The position numbers and the translations under genes are program-made. From NCBI RefSeq assembly GCF_008152325.1, contig NZ_CP042243.1:1617026-1681025 (forward strand): a DNA stretch of 64,000 nt, given 5' to 3'. Shown in pieces: positions 1-8,299 of the stretch. Each line of letters opens with the position of its first letter. Within the stretch, counting starts at the first letter, position 1. The stretch is from Crassaminicella thermophila. Its GTDB lineage: Bacteria > Bacillota > Clostridia > Peptostreptococcales > Thermotaleaceae. The notes below the pieces were generated by a model, which had not been told where the DNA came from, did not search any database, and saw only the letters and a list, made by a program, of their open reading frames with translations.

Positions 1-87
1 TTTAAAATATTTCAATAAATTTTCTAAAGTTTTATTTCCCACACCTTTTATACTTTTTAACCAAATTAAATAGTCTTTTTCATGCAT
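1..87 (-). CDS. dprA: DNA-processing protein DprA/Smf, N-terminal fragment (cut by window edge)
   Basis: Only the first 29 codons lie in the window. They read MHEKDYLIWLKSIKGVGNKT followed by LENLLKYFK. The pattern Y-L-I-W-L ... G-V-G-N-K is the helix-hairpin-helix-like start of DprA/Smf, the protein that loads RecA on single-stranded DNA during natural transformation. Placement just downstream of comM (15 bases after it on the minus strand) is a very common arrangement in Firmicutes and supports the call. The rest of the gene continues beyond base 1. The identification rests on a short stretch plus context. Confidence 0.75.
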   Translation of the reverse strand, partial: MHEKDYLIWLKSIKGVGNKTLENLLKYFK

Positions 88-102
88 TTTATTCACCTTT
101 AA

Positions 103-1638
103 TTATACATCCCAAAATTTTCTATCAAGGTTTCTATATTGAATAGCTTCTGCAATATGTGGTACTAAAATCTGTGGACTATTTTCTAAATCTGCAATAG
201 TCCTACTAAGTTTAATTATTCTATTATATGCTCTAGCACTCAATCCTAACTTATGAAAAGCATCCTCTAGCAACCTTTTTTCTTCAGAGCCTATTTTACA
301 ATACTTTTTCATTAATTGAGGAGAAAGCTGAGAATTAAATAAAATATTGCATTTTTTATACCTTTCTAGCTGTATTTTTCTTGCTTTGTCAACATCTAAT
401 TTCATTTGAGTAGAAGTTTTCCATGTCTTTTCTTTTGTTAACTCATCATACTTTACTGGAAAGACCTCAATATGCATATCAATTCTATCTAATAATGGCC
501 CAGAAATTTTAGATAAATATTTTTTAATTTGCATTGGTGAACAAGTACACTGATGCAATGAATCTCCATAGTGTCCACATGGACATGGATTCATACTCGC
601 TACTAATATAAATTTAGATGGATATGTTAATGTTGTATTTACTCTAGAAATAGTAACAAATTCATCTTCCATAGGCTGTCTTAATATCTCTAATACACTT
701 CGTTGAAATTCAGGAAGCTCATCTAAAAACAAAACACCATAATGGGCTAATGATACTTCTCCTGGCTTTGGCTTTCTACCTCCACCTACTAAAGCAACAC
801 TAGATATAGTATGGTGTGGAGATCTAAAAGGCCTTTCCTTTACTAAAGATGCTTGGTTAGATAATTCTCCTGCAACACTATATATTTTTGTAACTTCCAA
901 TTTTTCTTCGTATGTCATATCAGGAAGAATAGTTGGAAATCTACGTGCTAACATGGTTTTTCCTGAACCAGGTGGCCCTATCATTAAAATATTATGACCT
1001 CCTGCAGCAGCAATCTGAAATGCTCTTTTTACCATTTCTTGTCCAACTACATCTCCAAAATCTATATCATAACTACTAATCACTTGATTTGAGCTTTTTT
1101 GATTAGATTTATAAGGAACTACTACAAAATTTCCTTGAAAATATTTTATAATATCTATCAAACTATCAAATGGATAAATTTCTATATCTTCAATCATTGC
1201 AGCTTCTTCTGCATTCCATTTAGGCAATATTATTTTTTTTATTCCTTGATTCCTTAATGCAATCACAAGTGGTAATGCTCCTGTTACTCTATTTAGGCTC
1301 CCATTTAATGACAATTCTCCAATAAAAGCAAATTTTTCAATATCTGTATTTTCTATCTGACCAGATGCTTGCAATATTCCTAAAGCCATAGGTAAATCAA
1401 AATGTGTCCCTTCTTTTTTTGTGTTTGCAGGAGCTAAATTTATAGTAATCCTTTTCATCGGAAACTCAAGCCCAGAATTTTTTATTGCAGATCTAACTCT
1501 CTCTTTTGATTCTTTAACAGCCATATCTGGAAGTCCAACTATATTTAAAGCTGGCAATCCATTGGATATATCTACTTCTACTTCTGTGATACTACCATCT
1601 AATCCATTTAAAATACAACTTAAGACCCTAGATAGCAA
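103..1638 (-). CDS. comM: YifB/ComM-family Mg-chelatase-like AAA+ ATPase
   Basis: 511-residue protein, the usual length for the YifB/ComM family. The N-terminal part (about residues 1-170) is the Lon-protease-like fold typical of the family. An AAA+ Mg-chelatase domain follows, with Walker A GPPGSGKT (about residue 220) and Walker B GVLFLDELPEF. A Cys-rich insert (NPCPCGHYGD...CTC) is also characteristic. In Haemophilus and Vibrio, ComM is a hexameric helicase that promotes branch migration of incoming DNA during transformation; in Clostridia the role is inferred. The start is a TTG codon at 1638, because AGGAGGT sits 6 bases upstream and the family sequence begins MLSRV. It sits next to dprA, a second DNA-uptake gene. 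Confidence 0.95.
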   Translation of the reverse strand: MLSRVLSCILNGLDGSITEVEVDISNGLPALNIVGLPDMAVKESKERVRSAIKNSGLEFPMKRITINLAPANTKKEGTHFDLPMALGILQASGQIENTDIEKFAFIGELSLNGSLNRVTGALPLVIALRNQGIKKIILPKWNAEEAAMIEDIEIYPFDSLIDIIKYFQGNFVVVPYKSNQKSSNQVISSYDIDFGDVVGQEMVKRAFQIAAAGGHNILMIGPPGSGKTMLARRFPTILPDMTYEEKLEVTKIYSVAGELSNQASLVKERPFRSPHHTISSVALVGGGRKPKPGEVSLAHYGVLFLDELPEFQRSVLEILRQPMEDEFVTISRVNTTLTYPSKFILVASMNPCPCGHYGDSLHQCTCSPMQIKKYLSKISGPLLDRIDMHIEVFPVKYDELTKEKTWKTSTQMKLDVDKARKIQLERYKKCNILFNSQLSPQLMKKYCKIGSEEKRLLEDAFHKLGLSARAYNRIIKLSRTIADLENSPQILVPHIAEAIQYRNLDRKFWDV

Positions 1639-1688
1639 CCAAATACCTCCTTTTATAAACCGTTCTTATTTAATGATTATTACATTAT

Positions 1689-2054
1689 TTACTGTATTAT
1701 ATTCTTAATATGATTTACTTTAGGAGATATTGGAGAAGAAATGATTATTTCAATAGCATCAAATCGAAAATTACAATCTTTTAAATTGGAAATTTGAATA
1801 TAATATTGTCCTGATTTTAACAGATGATTTTTCTTAGTAGTATTAATTGCTTCTATAGGCCTCCCAAAAGATAAGCTACTTCTTGTTTTAACCTCAACAA
1901 ATATATATGTATCATTTTTATATGCAATAATATCTATCTCTCCGAATCTACATTTAAAGTTTGATTTTATAATCCTATAGTGTTTTTTTTGTAAATATTC
2001 TGATGCAATCTTTTCTCCTAAAACACCTAAATTTCTTCTACTGCTATTCACCAC
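1689..2054 (-). CDS. YraN/UPF0102 family endonuclease-fold protein
   Basis: 121 residues, typical of UPF0102. It carries the conserved restriction-endonuclease-like motifs GEIDIIA (about 37-43) and FVEVKTR (about 52-58), which form the D...ExK-type centre. The cellular role is not established; Holliday-junction or DNA-repair functions have been proposed from the fold. The start is taken as GTG at 2054 with GAGGAG 6 bases upstream. It sits between comM and the rnhB/rbgA block, as in many Firmicutes (rnhB-yraN-comM-dprA order). Confidence 0.9.
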   Translation of the reverse strand: MVNSSRRNLGVLGEKIASEYLQKKHYRIIKSNFKCRFGEIDIIAYKNDTYIFVEVKTRSSLSFGRPIEAINTTKKNHLLKSGQYYIQISNLKDCNFRFDAIEIIISSPISPKVNHIKNIIQ

Positions 2055-2293
2055 AATTTTCTCCTCTCGTATTTAAACAATTATTCTATTTTTTATGTTA
2101 TTATTTTATTGTGTATTTTATCATTATTTAAATTTTTTATACAAATATAATTAAAGTATATCATATTGTTTGAATTTTCGAAAATTTTTGTTATGATTTT
2201 ATGTTTATTTTAAAAGATAATTTGATTATGTTAGTTCATTTTTATATTACTACTCGGAATATATTTGCTAATTTATACTAATATTTTACAAAA

Positions 2294-2328
2294 ATAACAT
2301 AACCAAAATCAAATTTTGGCTATGTTAT
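2294..2328 (-). terminator. Rho-independent terminator after the ylqH operon
   Basis: A long inverted repeat (left arm 2294-2309, right arm 2313-2328) lies just downstream of the ylqH stop on the minus strand. One arm contains a G-U wobble when read on the minus strand and would be an A-C mismatch on the plus strand, which fits minus-strand transcription. An A/T-rich tail follows. Confidence 0.75.
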
Positions 2329-2334
2329 TAACTC

Positions 2335-2613
2335 TTATTTATTAAGTTTAGCTTCTTTTGTATCTAATTGAATAATAAAAGTCAAAATTTCTGCAACTAC
2401 TTGATATAACTCAGGTGGTATTTCTTCTCCAATAGCTAAATTATTTAACTGCTTTACCAGCTTTTCATCCTTATAAGTCGGAATATCTAATTCTAATGCT
2501 ATTTCTTTGATCTTCTCTGCAATATATCCTTCTCCTTTTGCAATAACAACAGGTGCTTTATTTTCGTTTTGTTCATATTTTAATGCCGCTGCTATTTTTT
2601 TCTTTTTTTCCAT
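2335..2613 (-). CDS. FlhB C-terminal-domain-like protein (YlqH type)
   Basis: 92 residues resembling the cytoplasmic C-terminal domain of the flagellar export protein FlhB, without its membrane part. The stretch KAPVVIAKGEGYIAEKIKEI and the following LDIPTYKDEKLV match the conserved surface of FlhB-type proteins. The NPTH autocleavage motif of true FlhB is absent; KAPVV takes its place. In Bacillus subtilis the orthologous ylqH lies in the order rbgA-rnhB-ylqG-ylqH, the same as here. Its function is not established. RBS AAGGTG lies about 6 bases before the ATG. Confidence 0.85.
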   Translation of the reverse strand: MEKKKKIAAALKYEQNENKAPVVIAKGEGYIAEKIKEIALELDIPTYKDEKLVKQLNNLAIGEEIPPELYQVVAEILTFIIQLDTKEAKLNK

Positions 2614-2617
2614 ATAT

Positions 2618-3967
2618 TCACACCTTTAAATTAATAGTATTAATTTCATTTAAATTTTCATCATTAAAATCAAATACAATATTTCTATCTTCTACAACTG
2701 CATACCTCATATTTATTTGCTCATATCCTAATAAAATTAATGCATCTTTTAAATATTTTTCAAACTTAGATATCTTTTTTTGAATTTTTTCTGTAGTCAC
2801 TTTAAAATTGCAAATAATATTCTTTTCTTTTATTTCAATTAAAACTTTTACTTTATCCATGTTTTTAGTATTTATTTCCACAAGTATTTTTACATCTTTT
2901 GGATCTATCTTTTTTTTATTTCTATCCTTTTTTGATATTAATAAATCTAAGTTTTTCTTTTCATCATTTAGCACTATCGGAATTTGCATATAAGTTTGAA
3001 ACTCATTTAACTTATTTATAAAATCTAAGCTGTTTTTTAAGTTTGTTATACTATTTAGAATTTGATTCCTTTCCTTTGAATCTATATTTTCAACAACTTG
3101 TTTTATAAGTTCAATTTTTATATGCATTTCTTTAATCACTTCTTGAGGTTTAAAAGTTTTTTTAAAAATCATATTCTTTATTTTTAATGATAACGCTTCA
3201 ACCCCTTTTGCTAGATGCATTGTTTGATCATTTTTATAGAGAAGATTTATTAATTCTTCTGTTTGCTTTGTGACTGTAAAATCTTTCATAAGCAAATTAT
3301 TTAAATTAGTGATATTAGATATATTTATAGTAAGTTTATTCTTTAACAAAAAAATAATTTTTTCAAAATTGACATTTTTTATATTTATATTTTTAAAATT
3401 TGTTTGTTTATTTGAATTTTTTAAATCTCCAGAATCAAATTCAACTTTTAACAAATTTTTTAAAACTTTACGAATATCATCATTTAATATTTTTTCGTTA
3501 ATCTCTATAGCTTTAGAATTAAACAAAGTTTCTACTCTTTCAAAGTCTACTTTTGAATTTGCAATCTTTATTATATTCTCCTTGCTTACAGGTATTTTAT
3601 TGACAATCAACTTCTTTACTAGTTCAATTTTTTCTTTTTCTGGCTTTATATCAAATTCTTTTAATATACTTATTATTTTTCTCTCTGTTGTCTCATCTTT
3701 ATTTAAACGTTCCTGTATTGGTTGAATGATTAATTGATTTTCATTGATTTCTTTTACTCGAAATTGTACAACTTGATTTTCATTATAATTCATTGGAAAA
3801 GTTGTTTTAGCATACAATAGTTTCCCATTACCTAATTCAATAATTAATCCATCATTTTTTACTTTATTAATTTTGGTCTTAATAAGCTGTCCAATTTTTA
3901 ATGATGTAAAATCCTGATTATTATTTTCTAAAGCCTTAAAACTTTGTTTTGAAAGATTAATCTTCAT
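2618..3967 (-). CDS. Hypothetical Lys/Asn-rich protein in the ylqG position
   Basis: 449 residues with no signal peptide or membrane segment. The protein is strongly Lys/Asn/Ile-rich and probably largely helical in the middle, with an ordered N-terminal beta-rich part (SLKIGQLIKTKINKV...) and a C-terminal part containing CNFKVTTEKIQKKISKFEKY. By position (between rnhB and the FlhB-like gene) it corresponds to YlqG. Proteins in this position sometimes resemble the C-terminal domain of flagellar hook-length control proteins (FliK), and the C-terminal part here would suit that, but I cannot prove it. The gene overlaps the 3' end of rnhB by 11 bases, so the two are probably co-translated. Confidence 0.7.
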   Translation of the reverse strand: MKINLSKQSFKALENNNQDFTSLKIGQLIKTKINKVKNDGLIIELGNGKLLYAKTTFPMNYNENQVVQFRVKEINENQLIIQPIQERLNKDETTERKIISILKEFDIKPEKEKIELVKKLIVNKIPVSKENIIKIANSKVDFERVETLFNSKAIEINEKILNDDIRKVLKNLLKVEFDSGDLKNSNKQTNFKNINIKNVNFEKIIFLLKNKLTINISNITNLNNLLMKDFTVTKQTEELINLLYKNDQTMHLAKGVEALSLKIKNMIFKKTFKPQEVIKEMHIKIELIKQVVENIDSKERNQILNSITNLKNSLDFINKLNEFQTYMQIPIVLNDEKKNLDLLISKKDRNKKKIDPKDVKILVEINTKNMDKVKVLIEIKEKNIICNFKVTTEKIQKKISKFEKYLKDALILLGYEQINMRYAVVEDRNIVFDFNDENLNEINTINLKV

Positions 3968-4751
3968 TTTCTATATCACCCATTATATTTTTTAAAAATG
4001 ATTTTCTATGTATTTGAGATATACCATAATTCTCAATGTTTTTATAATGCTCTTTAGTTCCATACCCTTTATGATTGATAAAACCATATTGAGGATATAT
4101 TTTATGGAACCTATCCATAATTTTATCTCTTGTTACCTTTGCTACAATAGAAGCTGCTGCGATTGATATACTTTTACTATCTCCTTGCATGATTGCACTC
4201 TGTTTAATATTTATATCGGTTAATTTTACTGCATCAATTAACAAATATTGAGGCAATATAGAAAGTTTCTGAACTGCTTTTTTCATTGCCAGTTTTGTTG
4301 CATTTAATATATTTATCTCATCTATTTTTTTATTATCTACTATTCCAATTCCAATACTTAAAGCTTTTCTTGTAATAATATCAAAAATTTCTTCTCTTTT
4401 TCTTAGGGATATTTTTTTTGAATCATTTATTCCTTCTATAAATAAATTCTGTGGTAAAATAACTGCTGCTGCTACTACAGGCCCTGCAAGAGGTCCTCTT
4501 CCTACTTCATCGATTCCTGCAACTACTTTATATCCAATATCTATCAACTGATTTTCAAACTTCCATAAATTTTGTACCCTTTTCTTTTCACTTAGAAATT
4601 TTTCATATCTTTTTTCTAATTTTCTTCCTAACTTTTTAACAGATTGCCTTCCATCCCTTTCTAACAAAGAAATGTATGTACTATATTCTTCTACATTTAT
4701 TTTATTTATAAATTCATTTATTTCTTTTACGCTAAAATTTTTAAAATCCAT
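3957..4751 (-). CDS. rnhB: Ribonuclease HII
   Basis: 264 residues. RNase HII removes ribonucleotides and RNA from RNA-DNA hybrids. The motif AGIDEVGRGPLAGPVVAAAV carries the catalytic DE pair. LLIDAVKL supplies the third acidic residue, and GDSKSISIAAASIVAKVTRD the family signature with the fourth. The first 70 residues are a charged helical extension seen in Firmicutes RNase HII. It forms a block with rbgA upstream and ylqG downstream. A terminator-like hairpin separates it from rbgA by a short gap, so it may have its own promoter. Confidence 0.97.
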   Translation of the reverse strand: MDFKNFSVKEINEFINKINVEEYSTYISLLERDGRQSVKKLGRKLEKRYEKFLSEKKRVQNLWKFENQLIDIGYKVVAGIDEVGRGPLAGPVVAAAVILPQNLFIEGINDSKKISLRKREEIFDIITRKALSIGIGIVDNKKIDEINILNATKLAMKKAVQKLSILPQYLLIDAVKLTDINIKQSAIMQGDSKSISIAAASIVAKVTRDKIMDRFHKIYPQYGFINHKGYGTKEHYKNIENYGISQIHRKSFLKNIMGDIENED

Positions 4752-4800
4752 TTATCATTTTCCTTTCAAGTTGTATTTATTCTTATTGTATCATAAAAAA

Positions 4801-4832
4801 TAGAAAGCACTATTCTTCTATAGTGCTTTCTA
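4801..4832 (-). terminator. Terminator-like hairpin at the end of rbgA
   Basis: A 13-bp perfect inverted repeat (4801-4813 and 4820-4832) has its upstream arm inside the last codons of rbgA. It is followed on the minus strand by an A/T-rich stretch leading to rnhB. It could reduce read-through from rbgA into rnhB. Confidence 0.65.
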
Positions 4833-5682
4833 AATCATCTGGTGATTCTAACGTAATTTTTCCTATTTTACCACTTCTAAACTCGTCTATTACTACATTT
4901 GCTACTCTTGTATAGTCAATTCTTCCTCCTGAAATAATACATCCTCTATTCTTAGCTATATTATCCATATTCTTTAATCCATCATCTTCTATATTGCTTA
5001 ATTTATATCTTTGTTTCATATATGTAGGGTATTTCTCACATAGATATTCAATAAGCCTTAATGCTATTGTTTCAATATCTAAAATTTCATCTTTTATTGA
5101 ACCTGTAAAAGCTAACTTTAAACCCACATTTTGATCCTCGAATTTTGGCCATAAAATACCTGGAGTATCTAACAACTCAATATTCCCCTTTAATCTTACC
5201 CACTGTTTACCTCTTGTGACACCCGGTTTATCACCTGTTTTTGCGCTTTTCTTTCCAGTCAATCTATTAATAATAGACGACTTTCCAACATTCGGTATAC
5301 CTACAATCATTGCCCTTACTGGTCTTTTACGCAATCCTTTTTTTATTCTTTCATCCATCTTTTCTTTTACAGCACTATGTATCTCTGACATAAGTTTATC
5401 TAACCCTGTACCGCTTAGAGAATTTATTGCAATTGCATTTACCCCAAGTTTTTTAAAATATTTTATCCATTTATTCGTATCATTAGGATTTGCTAAATCA
5501 CTTTTATTTAAAACAATTATCCTAGGCTTATTCACAACAATTTCATCTATTTGAGGATTTCTACTACTAATAGGAACCCTAGCATCTAATAATTCTATTA
5601 CTACATCTACTAATTTCAAATTTTTTTGTATTAATTCTTTTGTTTTTTTCATATGCCCTGGATACCAATTTATTTGTTGCAT
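4810..5682 (-). CDS. rbgA: Ribosome biogenesis GTPase A (YlqF)
   Basis: About 290 residues. A circularly permuted GTPase needed for late assembly of the 50S subunit. The motif order shows the permutation: G4 NKSD precedes G1 GIPNVGKSS, followed by G3 DTPG. The N-terminal INWYPGHMKKTK is the family signature. I choose the ATG at 5682 (MQQINWYPGHM) because GGTGAT lies 4 bases upstream; an upstream in-frame GTG at 5694 is less likely. It lies in the rplS-lepB-rbgA-rnhB block, a conserved ribosome and export gene neighbourhood. Confidence 0.96.
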   Translation of the reverse strand: MQQINWYPGHMKKTKELIQKNLKLVDVVIELLDARVPISSRNPQIDEIVVNKPRIIVLNKSDLANPNDTNKWIKYFKKLGVNAIAINSLSGTGLDKLMSEIHSAVKEKMDERIKKGLRKRPVRAMIVGIPNVGKSSIINRLTGKKSAKTGDKPGVTRGKQWVRLKGNIELLDTPGILWPKFEDQNVGLKLAFTGSIKDEILDIETIALRLIEYLCEKYPTYMKQRYKLSNIEDDGLKNMDNIAKNRGCIISGGRIDYTRVANVVIDEFRSGKIGKITLESPDDLESTIEE

Positions 5683-5699
5683 ATTTATCACCACTCAAT

Positions 5700-6212
5700 T
5701 TATCTAATTTTTTTGAAGTTTTTTATAGGCCATATTACATAACAACATTTCCCTTCTACTAACTCTAAAGGAATAAATCCTACATCTTTAAATCTACTAT
5801 CTTTACTATTGTTTCTATTATCTCCAAGAACGAAAATTGTATTTTCTGGAACTACTCTTTTACGAAAATCATCTGATGTTTTATTTAAAACATACGATTC
5901 TTTGATTATATGATCATTTATGAGCAAATTTCCATTAATAATTTCAATTGTATCTCCTTCTGTTGCCACAACTCTTTTTACCATTTTATATTTTATATCA
6001 TATGGACACTTAAAAAGTATAATATCTCCTTTTTGAGGCTTACTTATAATATACGCAAATTTATTTACAATTAATCTTTCATTATCTTCAAGAGTAGGAA
6101 ACATAGAATTACCATTAATTTTTATACACTCAAAAATTAAAATTTTAACAATTGCCACAAAGATAATTGTAATAATTATAGTTCCCAGCAATTTAATTAA
6201 TTTGTTTTTCAT
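5700..6212 (-). CDS. lepB: Signal peptidase I
   Basis: 170 residues with one N-terminal membrane anchor (about residues 7-27), the compact Gram-positive SipS-like form. It cleaves signal peptides outside the membrane with a Ser-Lys dyad: Ser in INGNSMFPTL (about 33-42) and Lys in KMVKRVVATEGD. The conserved FVLGDNRNNSKDSR box (about 128-141) is also present. RBS GGAGTG lies before the ATG. Position between rplS and rbgA matches the usual Clostridia order. Confidence 0.97.
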   Translation of the reverse strand: MKNKLIKLLGTIIITIIFVAIVKILIFECIKINGNSMFPTLEDNERLIVNKFAYIISKPQKGDIILFKCPYDIKYKMVKRVVATEGDTIEIINGNLLINDHIIKESYVLNKTSDDFRKRVVPENTIFVLGDNRNNSKDSRFKDVGFIPLELVEGKCCYVIWPIKNFKKIR

Positions 6213-6250
6213 GGTTTTTCACTCCATGATAATTAGTTATATATATTAAT

Positions 6251-6274
6251 AAAGGGACTGATTCCAGTCCCTTT
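6251..6274 (-). terminator. Rho-independent terminator after rplS
   Basis: 10-bp perfect stem (6251-6260 with 6265-6274), loop ATTC, directly after the rplS stop on the minus strand. It would attenuate transcription into lepB. Confidence 0.8.
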
Positions 6275-6278
6275 ACAA

Positions 6279-6623
6279 TTAAAATTTCTTTTCTTTAATT
6301 TTTGCTGCTTTACCTCTTAATTCACGAATGTAGTTAAGTTTTGCTCTTCTAACTTTACCTCTTCTAACTACTTCGATTTTCTCGATTTTTGGTGAATGTA
6401 ATGGTAAGGTTCTCTCTACACCAACACCGTAAGAAATTCTTCTAACAGTAAAAGTTTCTCTAGCTCCACCATTTTGTCTTTTTAAGACAAAACCCTCGAA
6501 AACCTGAATTCTTTCTCTATTTCCTTCTTTAATTTTTAAGTGTACTTTAACAGTATCACCAACATTAAAATCAGGAATATCTGTCTTTAATTGCTCTTGC
6601 TCAATAGCTTTAATTATATCCAT
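6279..6623 (-). CDS. rplS: 50S ribosomal protein L19
   Basis: 114 residues, the normal size of L19, a protein at the 30S-50S interface. The sequence [19 protein letters not shown] and the later [18 protein letters not shown] are typical. I choose the ATG at 6623 because GGAGGGG lies 5 bases upstream and the family begins at this point; a longer frame starting at 6659 has no equivalent in the family. Unusually, trmD, rimM and rpsP do not precede it: the gene directly upstream is rng. Confidence 0.97.
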   Translation of the reverse strand: MDIIKAIEQEQLKTDIPDFNVGDTVKVHLKIKEGNRERIQVFEGFVLKRQNGGARETFTVRRISYGVGVERTLPLHSPKIEKIEVVRRGKVRRAKLNYIRELRGKAAKIKEKKF

Positions 6624-6735
6624 GGTTGCCCCTCCTTCCTTCATAGACGTTCTTGTCATATTTAATGACAGCGGACCGTCCGTATTGCCAGATATGATTA
6701 TATCATAATATAATCTTTAACACAACAAGAATTAT
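6624..6735 (-). promoter_or_regulatory. Promoter and probable structured leader of rplS
   Basis: Read on the minus strand, a TATAAT box (near 6700) follows TTGTGT at 17 bases. The transcript would begin near 6690 and carry a G+C-rich palindromic stretch (ACGGACGGTCCG, about 6668-6682) and the hairpin TGTCAT-ATGACA (about 6652-6668) before the Shine-Dalgarno. Autoregulatory L19 leaders are known in low-G+C Gram-positives. I cannot confirm the consensus by eye, so the leader call is tentative; the promoter is better supported. Confidence 0.45.
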
Positions 6736-6781
6736 TTCATTTTTTATACATATTTATACTTTTTAAATAAAATTTTAATAA

Positions 6782-8272
6782 TTATTCTTTATACGATTCC
6801 ACTATAGTTTTAATTTTTTCTATTTTTCCGATTTCCTTTACATTAAAATTATTAGTATGAATGTGTTCTTTTCCTACAATAAAAATTTTAATTTCTGTTA
6901 CTTTTTCTAATTCTCTTATAAATCTATTTCCTTCTGCTTCTAAAACTTCCATAACAGAAGGAGATAATTCTATTAATATAGCTTCAGCATTTGTATGCAC
7001 AGCTGTTCTTTTTACTTCTTTTTCTAAGCTTTGAATAACTGTATATTCAGATAATACTTTTCCAGTACCTTCACAATAAGGACATTTTTTTTGCATAATA
7101 GACCCTATTCGTCCTCTTATTTTTTTTCTAGTCATTTCTAATAATCCCAATTGTGTTATTCCTAATACATTTGTTTTTGTTCTATCTTTTTGTAATGCTT
7201 TTTCCAACACATTTAATACTTCTTTTTCGCCTTTTTGATCATTCATATCTATAAAATCAACAATAATAATACCTCCAATATCACGCAACCTCATCTGTTT
7301 GGCAATTTCCTCTGCTGCCTCTTTATTTATTTTTAAAACAGTATCTTCTAAGTCAATACTTCCTACATATTTACCTGTATTTACATCTATAACAGTAAAA
7401 GCTTCTGTCTGATCTATAACAAGATATCCTCCACTTTTTAACCACACTTTTCTTGATAATGCATTCTTAATCATACTTTCTATATTATAATAGTCAAAAA
7501 TATTCATATCTATATCAAAATACTCTACTCTTTCCTTTAAGTTAGGTGCTATAAGTTCTACTAACTCTGTAACACTATTATATTTTTCTTTATCATTAAT
7601 AACAAATTTATGAATATCTCTAGTAAACATATCTCTAATCGTTCTATGTATCAAATCCAAATCTCTATGAATAATCCTTGGTGCAAATCCTAAGTTTTTT
7701 TCTTTATCAATCTTTTGCCATAATTTTAATAGAAACTTTAAATCTTCTTTTAATTCTTTTTCTTCTTTCCCTTCTCCAGCAGTTCTCACAATAATCCCCA
7801 TATTATTTGGTTTTAACCCTTCAATTAGATTTCTTAAACGTTCTCTTTCATCTTCATTACTAATTCTTCTAGAAATTCCTATATAGTCTACATATGGCAT
7901 TATAACTAAGTACCTTCCAGGCAAAGTTATATGGGTTGTAACTCTCGCTCCTTTTGTGCCTATAGGTTCCTTAACTACTTGTACAATAACTTCTTGTCCA
8001 TTTTTAATAACATCTTTTATAGAAATTCTTCTGTCACTAGCCATTTCATGTGATATAGCATCTTTTACAAATAAAAATGCATTTTTATCAAGTCCAATAT
8101 CTACAAAAGCTGCTTGCATACCTGGTAAAACATTTGTAACTCGCCCTTTATAGATATTCCCTACTGTCCTTTTATTATTTTCTCTCTCAATGTATAATTC
8201 TACTAATTCTTTGTCTTCCAACAAAGCAACACGTGTTTGGTTTAAGCTGGAATCGACTATGATTTCGTTCAT
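6782..8272 (-). CDS. rng: Ribonuclease G/E family endoribonuclease
   Basis: 496 residues, RNase G length (no long C-terminal scaffold as in RNase E). It cleaves single-stranded RNA in rRNA and tRNA processing and mRNA decay. An S1 domain is at about 36-120 (GNIYKGRVTNVLPGMQAAFV). The catalytic DNase I-like part shows FTVIDVNTGKY and GGIIIVDFIDM, with the Mg-binding aspartates. The zinc-link CPYCEGTGK (about 403-411) joins dimers. It lies after two radical-SAM-associated genes, a conserved Clostridia arrangement in which rplU-rpmA usually follow; here rplS follows instead. Confidence 0.95.
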   Translation of the reverse strand: MNEIIVDSSLNQTRVALLEDKELVELYIERENNKRTVGNIYKGRVTNVLPGMQAAFVDIGLDKNAFLFVKDAISHEMASDRRISIKDVIKNGQEVIVQVVKEPIGTKGARVTTHITLPGRYLVIMPYVDYIGISRRISNEDERERLRNLIEGLKPNNMGIIVRTAGEGKEEKELKEDLKFLLKLWQKIDKEKNLGFAPRIIHRDLDLIHRTIRDMFTRDIHKFVINDKEKYNSVTELVELIAPNLKERVEYFDIDMNIFDYYNIESMIKNALSRKVWLKSGGYLVIDQTEAFTVIDVNTGKYVGSIDLEDTVLKINKEAAEEIAKQMRLRDIGGIIIVDFIDMNDQKGEKEVLNVLEKALQKDRTKTNVLGITQLGLLEMTRKKIRGRIGSIMQKKCPYCEGTGKVLSEYTVIQSLEKEVKRTAVHTNAEAILIELSPSVMEVLEAEGNRFIRELEKVTEIKIFIVGKEHIHTNNFNVKEIGKIEKIKTIVESYKE

Positions 8273-8299
8273 TCCAATAATCCCCCTAAATCTATGAAT

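Noticed and set aside
5683-5694. Longer start for rbgA at 5694
   Set aside because: GGTGAT lies just before the ATG at 5682 and the family begins with QQINWYPGHM.
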